Positions 9,757-19,462 of a stretch of DNA of 64,000 nt are shown here, piece after piece. How positions within the stretch are numbered: the stretch's first letter is position 1; every line of letters starts with the position of its first letter. The notes beneath the pieces were generated by a model, which worked only from the letters and a program-made list of their open reading frames with translations, did no database searches and had not been told where the DNA came from. The translations under genes were made by a program, and so were the position numbers. The stretch is from positions 271,881 through 335,880 of the forward strand of contig SDOX01000011.1 of assembly GCA_004565275.1 (NCBI GenBank), read 5' to 3'. The DNA is from Nannochloropsis salina CCMP1776 (lineage: Eukaryota; Sar; Eustigmatophyceae; Eustigmatales; Monodopsidaceae).

Positions 9757-11187
9757 ATGGCAAAGAAGAAGGAGGACGCAAGAAGTGATGCCCCAGGAGA
9801 AACGTCCGACAAGAGCAACCTCAGTCCAAACGGGCCCTCCTCTGATCCCTCTGCGCGTGAAACCAGCACTCAATCTCTCAGCGTCGACACCACACCCTCC
9901 TCATCTACCGCTGCATTAAGCTCCTCATCTGCGAAGAAATTCTCGGCACGATTGCAGGATATTCGAACTTCCGCCTCCAAAGTCCAGCCACTAACCAATG
10001 CGCAGAAACGTCGTTTTTATTTCAAAGCTGAAATGCTCTGGCAGGCTGTGCAGGATGGGTTACCTGTCGATGATCCAGATCACGACTCTTTGCTTGCAGC
10101 TATCGATTCTTTCGAAAGTGAAATGCTTTCTCTCAATCCCGTGCGGCTCGCCTCCTCCTTCCTCCCGCGTATTCTTCAACGTGTCGACATGCTAGTGCGG
10201 ATGGTCACCTGTTGCGTCTTCTTCTGCCTGATGGGCGTCCTGACCTTCCTCCCGATGATAACTATCGCACCCATTCTCGACTCGCTCCTCAAGCTCGTGG
10301 GCTGGCCGCACCAGTACCTGACAAACGCACTTTTTCAGAAGGCAGTCGGACGAGGGTTCCTCTACCTCGCTGGAGTCTTCTACACGGAGGAGGGAAAGGC
10401 TAAAGGCGGCTACCGCACACCTCTGGTAGTTTTGTTTCAGCACGGCTCGAATCTGGATGGCTTTTTGTTCCTGGACTCGTTCCCGCAATTTTTTAAATCC
10501 ATTGGCAAGGACGATATATATCTCATGCCTTACGTAGGCTGGCTGGCCTATGTAATAGCGACATTACCCATCGACAGGAGGCATCGCAACGAAGCTATCA
10601 AACAGCTTGGGCGGGCAACTCGCGCGTGTGCGTCTGGCACAGCCGTAGCCTTGAGCCCGGAGGGCACTCGCAGCAAGACCGGGCAGTTGATGCGGTTTAA
10701 GAAAGGGCCATTCTACGTGCAGGCCGAGAGCAGAGCCTCCATTGCCCCGGTGGTCATCCAAGGAACCTTCGAGTTATGGCCCCCCAAATACTTCTTTACG
10801 TGTCCTGGGCAGGTTTGTATGAATTATTTGCCTCCCATCGACCCGGATTCCCTCCCTGCGAAGGTCGGAAAGAATAAGGAGGAGCTGAGCCGGTTTGTGC
10901 GTCGGCAGATGTTCGACGCGATTGAGGACTTGACGGCAGAGGCGAGCTCGGGGGGGAAAGGGAGGAATCCATCCGCGGCACCTTTGACATGGTTTCAGCG
11001 TGCTTTGAACGTTGTGAGCATATGCCTGTTTTGGTGGGTGGTAAGGATAGTGTGGCTTCTGGTGACGAGCGTGAGCGATGCCCGCGGTGTCAGTAGGGCG
11101 GCGCTGGCTGGCGCGTTTTTGAGTTATACCATCACGGTCACTGCTTCCTTATATATCTTGTATTGTAAGAGGCCGGCCTCCTTGTAA
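9757..11187 (+). CDS. 1-acyl-sn-glycerol-3-phosphate acyltransferase (PlsC/LPLAT family)
   Basis: Single exon, 476 residues. The first 80 residues are Ser/Thr-rich and low in complexity. Two hydrophobic stretches (about 149-175 and 182-210) precede the catalytic domain. Motif I is HGSNLDGF, the HX4D active site. Motif II region includes LPIDRRHRNEA, and motif III is SPEGTRSKTGQ, which binds the glycerol phosphate. The VVIQGTFELWPP segment matches motif IV. Two more membrane helices lie at the C-terminus (about 412-430 and 446-470). The enzyme likely adds the second acyl chain to lysophosphatidic acid in ER glycerolipid synthesis; the ER location is inferred from the lack of a plastid presequence. 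Acceptor specificity cannot be read from sequence, and a lyso-phospholipid acyltransferase is possible. Confidence 0.88.
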   Translation: MAKKKEDARSDAPGETSDKSNLSPNGPSSDPSARETSTQSLSVDTTPSSSTAALSSSSAKKFSARLQDIRTSASKVQPLTNAQKRRFYFKAEMLWQAVQDGLPVDDPDHDSLLAAIDSFESEMLSLNPVRLASSFLPRILQRVDMLVRMVTCCVFFCLMGVLTFLPMITIAPILDSLLKLVGWPHQYLTNALFQKAVGRGFLYLAGVFYTEEGKAKGGYRTPLVVLFQHGSNLDGFLFLDSFPQFFKSIGKDDIYLMPYVGWLAYVIATLPIDRRHRNEAIKQLGRATRACASGTAVALSPEGTRSKTGQLMRFKKGPFYVQAESRASIAPVVIQGTFELWPPKYFFTCPGQVCMNYLPPIDPDSLPAKVGKNKEELSRFVRRQMFDAIEDLTAEASSGGKGRNPSAAPLTWFQRALNVVSICLFWWVVRIVWLLVTSVSDARGVSRAALAGAFLSYTITVTASLYILYCKRPASL

Positions 11188-11672
11188 GGGGAGGTACGAT
11201 AGGCGGGGAAGTCCAGGTTCTAGAGGAGGATTTCATAACTACTTTGTCAGCTAACAGTGCGGATACGTCAGGCTAGATTTTTTTGCAATCGTGGAGTGGA
11301 AAAGTTGGAGATGGGAAAGATAAAGACGAAAATGAAAAAGTGCCAGCTCTTGAACGGAATTTTGAAATAAACCATGTTTCCAGCCCACCGCTAGCTTCCA
11401 ACCTCACATCTTCCCGTCACAGTGAACAAGTGCGCCTGATATCCGTGAAGTTCAGTGACAGCTTTCATTACAGATTAGTATCGCTTCACTCACTCCAGCA
11501 CCACTAGCGCTGTCAACGCCGAGCCCTGGCTTCAGCACTGAAATGCTTCAGACGCCGCTTCCCACCCGTTAATTGTCTGTGAGTGAGTCTTTTTTGCGAT
11601 AAAAAATTTCAGCTTACCCGCTATTCGAATCCCTCCCACAGCCCTGCCTATCTCTCTTTCTCTTTTAACCAC
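11188..11672. other. Intergenic, convergent 3' flanks
   Basis: Holds the 3' ends of the acyltransferase (+) and PUF60-like gene (-). A GAAATAAA run at about 11364 could serve the plus-strand transcript. Nothing else is recognisable. Confidence 0.55.
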
Positions 11673-13942
11673 TTAAGACCTCCCAGGGCCGTAGGCCGCA
11701 GCGCTTTGGGCGTAGTACATCTGCTGCTGCTGCTGTTGTTGCTGCTGCTGCTGTTGCTGCCCCTGGGGTTGGCCTTGTGGCTGCGGTTGCTGCTGTTGCA
11801 TCTGTTGGTACTGTTGCAAATGCTGGTGCTGGGGCTGCTGATACATCAAAGCGGGCGGTTGTTGCTGCTGTTGTTGCTGGGGTTGGGGCGCGTACATCCC
11901 CGCTGGCATCACCCCCTGCCCGTAGTACTGTCCCGCCAACAAATTGAGCGCTTGCTGTTGTTGCACGTAAGTGCCCGCTCCTGCCATGCTCGGCGCCCCG
12001 CTTGCCGGTGGCGCTCCACCACTTCCCCCCACGGGGGCTGCCCAACCCACTTTCATCGCCCGTCCTTGAAGTTCGAAGCCCTGCATGGTCTGGATCGCCG
12101 TGGCTGCCGCCTGCTCGCTGTCAAATTCAATGAAGCCGTACCCTCGGTGCAGTCTTCCTGGATTCAGCTGCGGGTCGGGCAAGAGAGAAAACGAGCGTAT
12201 CTTGCCGAATGATTGAAACAATCCGCGTACCACCTCCTCCGAAACCTCGAAGGGAATCGAGCCCACGTAGACGCGAGCGCCTCCCCCTCCCCCTCCGACC
12301 CGCTGTGCTCCAAATCCAGCTCCCGGCAAGCCCCCGTATACTGCGGACTGCTGCAGCTGTTGCTGTTGCCCCTGTTGCCGTCCTCCCGCCCCTCCACTGC
12401 CTCCCGGCGTCGGCCTGCCCACCTTCAAGGTCCGCCCCGCCAATTGAAAGCCGTTCATGGTCTGGAGCGCCATGGTTGCGCTTTCCGCCTGCTCGAAGTC
12501 CACGAACGCAAAACCCTTGCTCCGTCCCGTGCCAGGCTCGAACGACATATTGATGGATCGGATCGCCCCAAAGGGCGCAAAGACTTTCCTGATATCGTCT
12601 TCCTTCAGGTCGTAGTGCAAGCTACCCACGTAGATGCGACAAGCATCGTTAATGGCCGCCGGTCTGGCGCCTGCCCCAGACGCTCCTCCCATGACAGGGG
12701 TGGTCGTACTAGGAAGGGGCGCTCTAGGGGAGGATATACCCGCAGTGGCCGCCTGCACGGCGGACGCATAGTATTCCTTGGAGGAAGGGGAGGGGGAGGG
12801 GAGGACGGAGGTTTTCGTTGCAGAGGCCAGGGGCTTCCCGCGCGTGGCCGAAAGTTGCTGTGGTGAAGTGATATGTGGACAGGGAGAAATACTTGAGTGA
12901 CGATGCCTTCAAACGCGACTCACGAATGCTTCCATGTCGGGGCCGATTTGGGCAGGCGCTATGGTCAACGTCGAGGCGAGGGCGGTCCCGCCTAGGAAAG
13001 AGTGCGGCAACGGTGACCAGACTAGAAGGGCTCACTTTCACGGTTGCTGCAGAATGGGCTGTCTCCTAATCTCCTGGCTCTTTCTCCTGCCGATACGCCG
13101 GCACTATCCCCAGAAAGTGCCAGCGGGGCGGCATCTGCACTGGGTCTCCTCATCCGACCGGCACAGCTTTCGAGGACGCATGCCGACACTAACGAGGCGA
13201 GATGAAGTAGCGGATGAGCTTCGTGCCATTGCCGATGCCAAGGATAAGCAAACGGACGGGAGAGGGAGGACAGGGAGAGTGCGGGAGGGGCACACGGGAC
13301 GTGACTGGAGGCGAGAGGAGAGGGAGATCCGAGGGCCGCCGTACCAGAGACCTCAGCACCATGCCAGAAGGAACGCATCAAGAACAAAACCGGGGGGGGC
13401 CATTCCAGAAAGACCAAGAGAAGCAGCGAGGAGACGAATCGGTTCACTGGAAAGCCTCAACTATACGCGTCCTTTCCCTTCCTTCCCCTCCAATTACCCG
13501 TGTGATATCTACTACGCACCTCGTTCAGACGTTTTTGTGCTTTTTCCTTTGCTTCTTGAAGCTCTCTTTGCTTCTCAATGATAGATTTCATGATATCCTC
13601 GGCCTCTTTCAGCTTGTCTTCCCCGTCTGGCGTTGCCGTGGACGTAGAAGGTTGCGACCCCTCCAACGCTGTAGGAATGCTTATTTCATCGCCCTTACGC
13701 CGCTTGGTTGCCGGCTGCCCGTCCGCATCCGACGTTTCCACCGCCTCGCTCTTCTTTTTGTTGCCGCTGCTGTTGTCATTGCCAGGGCCGTGGGCCTCCG
13801 TGGCCCCGTCTCCGTTCGCTGCGGGCTCAGTCTCTTCGACACCCGCAATATCACCTCCGGACGGGGGCGTTTTTTCTTCCTCAGTTTTGGGCGGGGGCGC
13901 GGACACTCCGTCCTCCGCCTGGTCGCTTGTCGTGCTGCGCAT
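11673..13942 (-). CDS. PUF60-like splicing factor with two RRMs and a polyQ tail
   Basis: Three exons, complement(11673..12857, 12924..12991, 13516..13942), give 559 residues. The joins keep frame: exon 1 ends GTGC before GTAGTA, exon 2 is 68 nt between TTTCCTAG and GTGAGT, and exon 3 follows a CACCACAG acceptor. The N-terminus is acidic and Ser/Glu-rich with a basic KRRK patch and a short coiled coil. RRM1 begins CRIYVGSLHYDLKEDDIRKV with RNP1 KGFAFVDF; RRM2 has RVYVGSIPFEV and RNP1 RGYGFIEF. The spacing and residues match PUF60/FIR, which binds U-rich tracts with U2AF to recruit U2 snRNP. PUF60 normally has a third, U2AF-homology RRM; here the C-terminal 130 residues are Gln/Pro/Ala-rich and that domain is absent. 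A TIA-1-like or other two-RRM protein is the alternative. Confidence 0.82.
11716..11885 (-). repeat. Imperfect CAG/CAA repeat encoding polyglutamine
   Basis: On the coding strand CAG and CAA triplets alternate through this interval, densest at about 11717-11765, giving polyQ interrupted by Pro, Met and Tyr. The CAA interruptions would limit slippage. It forms the tail of the PUF60-like protein. Confidence 0.75.
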
Positions 13943-14717
13943 TATTTATGGCTGTAGGGTGTTGTGGTTCCAAAGTGTTGGGATTAGCGTGGCTCGTGAC
14001 GTGCAATAAGTAGGTGGGAGGCTGAGGTCGAGACGGTTCTGGAGGCCGCTCCTCTTGGAATGTCAGACAAGGGATTGTCACACGTTTACCCCGTTGTCTA
14101 CTCTCATGCACTGCCGCAACTGTGCATAAACCCACATGCGTCCATATGAACGAGGCATGCCACCCATGTGAACCTTAACGGGTTGGAGGACACTGCGCAT
14201 GCGCCCAGTTTTTCCAATTTGCGGTCGGCAGCGGCGGGCCTGCGAGGTCAGGAAAGTATCTCTCTCCATCGCCCTATTCGCTTAAAGGAACCAAGAAGAA
14301 AGCACGAACACTCCGGGGTGGCCCCTTGCCTTGCCCGCTTGGGGTGGTGCACGGAGATACAGCACGGTGTTCACAGACACGGTGGCCGCGGGAATGCGTC
14401 ACGTGCTGTGTTTAGGTCTTTTCGTGTCGGTTACGGCATGTGCCGTGAGCGAGGAGGAAGTCCAGCACTCAAGAGAGGGAGATACCCTCGCTCCGCCGCC
14501 GCAATGCCCGAACCGACCATAAAACCCAAATTTGCACGGCTCACCGCTCGCGATCGTTGAATGTGACTGCAGAGATGATGTTTAAAGGTCGACCTGGACC
14601 CTTGTCGCGTGTCAAGGTGCCCACTTTGTCCCCGTAATCAAGGCTTCTCATGCAACAGACTTTCTCCGCCTCCGTATTCAACAGACTCGCAGCAGCACGC
14701 AGCAAACAACGGTCACC
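13943..14717. other. Divergent promoter region of PUF60-like and citrate synthase genes
   Basis: Head-to-head spacer of about 775 nt. Only short open frames without family resemblance are present. It presumably carries both promoters and 5' UTRs. Confidence 0.6.
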
Positions 14718-16505
14718 ATGATCACGCATATGTCCTGTCGCCTCCGCAATACCATGGCTCCATCCATGAAGGTAGGCTTTTCATAGTTGGGTGGGGAAAA
14801 AAAAAAAGAGAGCAACTTTGACGGGTCAGGGGCTATAGATTTGCTTTGTGCAGGGTATGATGCGGAGGCTCATTCCCATCCGGCGCGCTTCAAATGTCCT
14901 CCTCTTTCTTCGTGCCGGGAGTCAAATGCCTTCCGCTTCTTGATAGCGAAGGGAGTAAAGCTCTAATTGGGTTTTCCCTCTCACACCGGAGCCGGAAAAT
15001 CGATGATTCTTCTCATATTCATATGTAGTTCCCGGGCGGCTTGCTCTCTATCTCGACTTCCCTATTCTGTCATGACTTGCCTTCGAAGATGCATTGATTT
15101 ATATTTTGTTTTGACCTTGACCTCCCCTCACTCCCAACTCTCTGTTTTGCTGTAGTCAATGGCCACGCGGGGTATGGCATCAATTCAGGAGACCCTCACG
15201 GAGCTTGTGCCCGTCAAGCAAGCCGAGCTCGTCGCTCTGAAAAAAGAGCACGGACACAAGGTCATCGGCGATGTAACTGTGGATCAATGCATTGGGGGCG
15301 GGCGAGACATCAAGTCTCTTTTCTGGGAAACTTCGCTCCTGGACGCGCAAGAGGGCATCCGCTTCCGAGGTTATTCGATCCCGGAGCTGCAGCAGAAACT
15401 CCCCACCTTCAAAGGGCCTGCCGGACAGGGAGAACCCACCCCAGAGGCCTTGGTCTGGCTGATGCTCACAGACACGATCCCTACCAAGGCAGAAGCGGAC
15501 TCCTTGACGCATGAGCTTTACAAGCGTTCCGAGATCCCCCAGCACGTGGTCGCGCTCCTCAAGTCCTTGCCCAAGTCGCTCCACCCGATGAGCCAGTTGG
15601 TCGTGGGCCTCATGGCTCTGCAGAAGGACAGCAAATTCGCGGCGGCCTACGCGAGCGGCGTCCACAAGAAGGAATATTGGAAGCACACGCTGGAAGACAT
15701 CCTGGACGTATGGGCCAAGCTGCCAGAGCTCGCAGCTTTGGTGTTCAGCAACACGTACAAAGACGGGTCCGTCGGGAGCAAGGATCCTTCCCTGGACTAC
15801 TCCGCTAATTTCGCCCGGCGTCTGGGCTATAATAAACCCGAGTTCGACGAGCTCATGCGCCTGTACCTCGTCATCCATTCCGATCACGAGGGAGGGAATG
15901 CCTCGGCGCATACCACTCACCTGGTCGGCTCGACCCTCTCCGACCCCTACCTGTCCTACTCGGCGGGCCTCAATGCCTTGGCGGGCCCCCTGCATGGACT
16001 GGCCAACCAGGAAGTGCTTGGGTGGATATTGGACCTGCAAAAGAAATTCAAAGCGGAGGGGAAGCCTGTGAACAAGGAGACCATCACGCAGTTCGCATGG
16101 GAGACACTCAAGTCGGGCAAGGTCATCCCGGGCTACGGCCACGCCGTGCTTCGGAAAACCGATCCCCGCTACACCTCTCAGCGAGAGTTCGCCTTGAAAT
16201 ACTTGCCGGATGACGAACTCTTCAAGATTGTGGGCACGATCTACGAGGTGGTCCCGGATGTGTTGACGGAGCACGGGAAGACCAAGAACCCCTACCCGAA
16301 CGTGGACTCCCACTCTGGCGTCTTGCTCTGGCACTACGGCTTCAAAGAGTTCAACTACTACACGGTATTGTTTGGAGTTTCGCGGGCCTTGGGAGCCTTG
16401 TCGCAGGTGTTTTGGGACCGGGCTCTGGGGATGCCTTTGGAGCGACCCAAGTCTGTCACCTCTAAGTGGATCCAGGAGCATGTGAACAACAGCAAAAGTC
16501 AGTAA
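14718..16505 (+). CDS. CS: Citrate synthase, mitochondrial
   Basis: Two exons, 14718..14771 and 15156..16505, separated by a 384-nt intron (donor GTAGGC, acceptor TTTTGCTGTAG), give 467 residues. Exon 1 codes only the first 18 residues ([18 protein letters not shown]), a basic, acid-free mitochondrial presequence. Exon 2 holds the whole enzyme: [15 protein letters not shown] and [13 protein letters not shown] carry the two active-site histidines, and [16 protein letters not shown] has the catalytic Asp. Length and motifs fit the eukaryotic type I enzyme, which condenses oxaloacetate and acetyl-CoA at entry to the TCA cycle. A peroxisomal isoform is less likely since the C-terminus (NNSKSQ) is not a PTS1 signal. 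An ATG opening exon 2 would give a shorter presequence. Confidence 0.95.
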
Positions 16506-17575
16506 AGCCGGCACAGGAGCGCTTTCTTGGCTCGCATCCAGCTACGCGGGCATGGACCGGGCGAAGGGGTGGGATAAACTGATTCAATAAAGGGGTGCAA
16601 GCCAGGCATTTTGAAAGACGGATGTGAGAGCGTGTTTTTCGACACGGAGGAGCATTGGCACCTCGGAGAAAGAAGCAGGGCGGCTTGTGGGGGGAATCCA
16701 TCGGTCAATTTTGGCGGTTTGAAACCTTTAAGGTATGATTGCTGTGATGATCGCAGCCGCGGGAGTAGAATAGCAGCATGCAAAAATAATCCGTTTGATG
16801 GAGAGCAGACGAGGAGAAGGGAAAGGAAATATTCAGATGTGTACTGTCAAGACTCGCGTCTCATTTTTAAGCTGGTTCACGAAAGAAATAGGAATTGAAC
16901 AAATTTCATGTGTCCGTAAGTTTGCGAAATAAGCGAAAATTGATTCTTCCCATTGTTGTTTCGAACATGTGCACCGTTTTCTCAGATTCGTTCTTATCAC
17001 TGTGCATGTCTTCAAACCTGCTTTTCACTTCCCTGACTTTTAATGCGACAAAGTTCGTATCAGCAGACTAGGGATCATTCAGACATCCTACTCCACCAGG
17101 AGTCACACTTCACAGGGCACACTTCGCGGTCGTCCACCCGATAGGGGCGGAAAGTACGAGACAGAAACCAATATAGGTCAATAATTGGATGTGGCCGTGC
17201 ACAGACTGTGCGTTTGTACCACTTAAGATGTCTTTGTGATTTTGCTGCTCTTTCCTTCCCGTAACCATGACTCCAGACGCCATCCAAGCTATATACACGA
17301 CATTGATCATGTATGCTTGTCAGCATTTCGCTCTGCGTTTCCCTTGCCTTTTCCTGTCCCCATTTCGTCAAGATATGTCTGTGCCGCCCTCCAACATCAT
17401 GATCTTACTTCTATGCCGTGATCCTCGTCGTCGCAACACTCTGTCCTTTCATTCTTCAGCTCATTTCTTTCACGCTTCCAAAGCTCTCTTGCTTTCCATG
17501 TCCATTTAACTGCTTGTCTTCCTTCCTGTCCTCATGCAACACATATCGCACGTGCCCACGCCTTGCCTTCCTCGA
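16506..17575. other. Intergenic, convergent 3' flanks
   Basis: About 1.1 kb between the citrate synthase and ARM-protein stops. Small frames occur on both strands, none resembling a known family. The 17240-17570 part is pyrimidine-rich on the plus strand. No RNA gene is seen. Confidence 0.55.
16586..16591 (+). terminator. Possible polyadenylation signal (AATAAA) for citrate synthase
   Basis: A perfect AATAAA lies about 80 nt after the citrate synthase stop on the coding strand, at a normal distance for a poly(A) signal. Whether this organism relies on the hexamer is not known from the window. Confidence 0.35.
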
Positions 17576-19462
17576 TCAACACACGACTTGGCCCATGCGG
17601 GTCTTAAATCGCCGGGCATGCATGCGCAGCCTTTCGTCCTCCACACTGTCGACCGATTTCAGGAACTCCTTGACCCCATCCCGGCCAAGATCCCTTATCA
17701 TGACGGCCGCGTGCTCCTCAGAAAGATTCGCCAGGGTCCGCGCGCTTTCTCTCCCAATTTCCAAATCCATGTACAGACATCTCGAAACAAGGACATTCCA
17801 AGAAGATGCCATGGAACCGGTGGAGGAAGTCGAGGACGACTGATGATAACCTCTTTTCTGGACCGCGCCCTTCTTCGTAGTCTGCTCAGTCAAACGCAGA
17901 AGGCTACGCACCACCCCCGCCTCGACCAAGGGATGCTTGCAAGAAGCGCTCTCAGACAAGTTGGAGAGAGCAGTTACGGCCGCTTGTCGTACCGCCGGCT
18001 CGATATGCATGTGTTTGATGATAGATACCAAGATAGGAATCGCCCCCGCGTCTTTCAGCACAGCCCGGTTGTCTTCCAGCACCGACAGCTTGGCGAGACC
18101 AAGGACACCTTCCAGGCGCGCCAAGTCGCAATCACCCGTGGCCATTTCTAGGAGTGGGGCGAGGACGGCACTATCGGATGCGTACGCTACAGGGTCTGCG
18201 TGAACAGGCGAAGCAACGTGAGAGTCAGCACTCATGCCGGAGGACTTAGTGTGCAACAAGGATTCATTGGCGCTGGCAGTGAAGGAGCGCCCGAAGCTGG
18301 GCGGAGAAAGGAAATTCGCAGCACTACCACTACCTCCCAAATTTTGGAAGAGATCAGTCGAAGCGAAAACCGCATGCTCGCTTGGAATGTTAGTGTGATA
18401 GAGGCTGCCCTGACTTTCTGCGCTTCCATGTCCTCCCGTGACGCGGACGAGACCCGCCTGTTCCGCGCCCGCCAAGAAACTCTCCATGACATCCCGCATC
18501 AAGAAATAGTCACCCAAGCGCTTCTGAAATTCCACCACCAATCCTGTATTGGTGCCGCCTTCGCGATACACACGGCAGCGAAAGTCCACGCGAGACATGG
18601 CCCGGTGACGGGCTGCTTTCCATTTACACTTGTCAGCCTTGAAGACATAGTCGACATGACAGCGAGCGAAAGTCCGCTCCACCAGTTTCATGATCGAAGT
18701 CAGGAAGTTCATTTTCTCTGTGTCAGACTTCGCCTCTACGACAGGGGCCAGCATGGCATGGTTATTGGGTTCGAGATATAAAGGCAGGGCTGGCACGCTG
18801 CGCCACTCCAACATGGCAGTGCTGCTGTTGCCATTCGACATCGAGAGAAAAGTCTTGACACCGACTGCATCTTCCACCTCACCATGCATGACCGACGGCG
18901 AAACTGCCGCGAGGCTATTACCGCTGATGCTGCTGCTTCCGCTGCTGCTACCCGTGCTGTACCGATTCGCACTGCTCTCGTCCTTGATAAATTTTAAGGG
19001 AGCTAGGTCTGCCAGGGGCAATCCCGTGGGAGAGTATCGCGCTCCGCCAAAGTATGCTGCAGAGAATGGCGTAGCGGTTGAGGCCGGGAGGAACGGGAGG
19101 GCGGGCGGCGCGGCCACCTCAACACCTCCTTGGTTATTACCCACGGTACTGTGCCCGCCTCGTGAGACTGCCATGACCGACCGATGCAACGGATAATCGT
19201 CCCCAAAGGCCGCACCGCCGGTAGATGGCCCCGCAACCGCATCGATGGGGATGCGAGAGACTTCGGCACGGGAACGTCGGGAGTAGTGGAGCGGGTCATC
19301 AGGGTGTGAATGCTGATAAAGTTGCTGTTGGTGAAGGACAGCATCCGCGAAAGGACTGTTGTTGCTGGTGTTGCTCAACGATGGCGAGGGAGATCGTGAA
19401 AAAAATTGTTGCTGTGTATGGAGCTGATGCTTGCTATTCCATCGGTTTGAGGACCCCTCCAT
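17576..19462 (-). CDS. Armadillo-repeat protein with central conserved alpha/beta domain
   Basis: Single exon, 628 residues. The first 225 residues are Ser/Gln/Gly-rich and probably disordered. A compact domain at about 250-335 (FLTSIMKLVERTFARCHVDY, then FRCRVYREGG, then VEFQKRLGDYFLMRDVMESF) looks like a KA1-like alpha/beta fold, but that is my impression only. From about 430 the sequence becomes helical, with ARM-like units: RLEGVLGLAKLSVLEDNRAVLKDAGAIPILVSI, then AVRQAAVTALSNLSESASCKHPLVEAGVVRSLLRL, then ESARTLANLSEEHAAVMIRD. ARM arrays bind protein partners, so a scaffold role is likely. I cannot assign a pathway. The start is the only plausible ATG near the frame's 5' end. Confidence 0.75.
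   Translation of the reverse strand: MEGSSNRWNSKHQLHTQQQFFSRSPSPSLSNTSNNSPFADAVLHQQQLYQHSHPDDPLHYSRRSRAEVSRIPIDAVAGPSTGGAAFGDDYPLHRSVMAVSRGGHSTVGNNQGGVEVAAPPALPFLPASTATPFSAAYFGGARYSPTGLPLADLAPLKFIKDESSANRYSTGSSSGSSSISGNSLAAVSPSVMHGEVEDAVGVKTFLSMSNGNSSTAMLEWRSVPALPLYLEPNNHAMLAPVVEAKSDTEKMNFLTSIMKLVERTFARCHVDYVFKADKCKWKAARHRAMSRVDFRCRVYREGGTNTGLVVEFQKRLGDYFLMRDVMESFLAGAEQAGLVRVTGGHGSAESQGSLYHTNIPSEHAVFASTDLFQNLGGSGSAANFLSPPSFGRSFTASANESLLHTKSSGMSADSHVASPVHADPVAYASDSAVLAPLLEMATGDCDLARLEGVLGLAKLSVLEDNRAVLKDAGAIPILVSIIKHMHIEPAVRQAAVTALSNLSESASCKHPLVEAGVVRSLLRLTEQTTKKGAVQKRGYHQSSSTSSTGSMASSWNVLVSRCLYMDLEIGRESARTLANLSEEHAAVMIRDLGRDGVKEFLKSVDSVEDERLRMHARRFKTRMGQVVC

Noticed and set aside
15180-16514. 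444-codon open frame antisense to citrate synthase
   Set aside because: It mirrors the GC-rich third positions of the real gene; no domain or targeting sequence is visible and the sense strand codes a complete enzyme.
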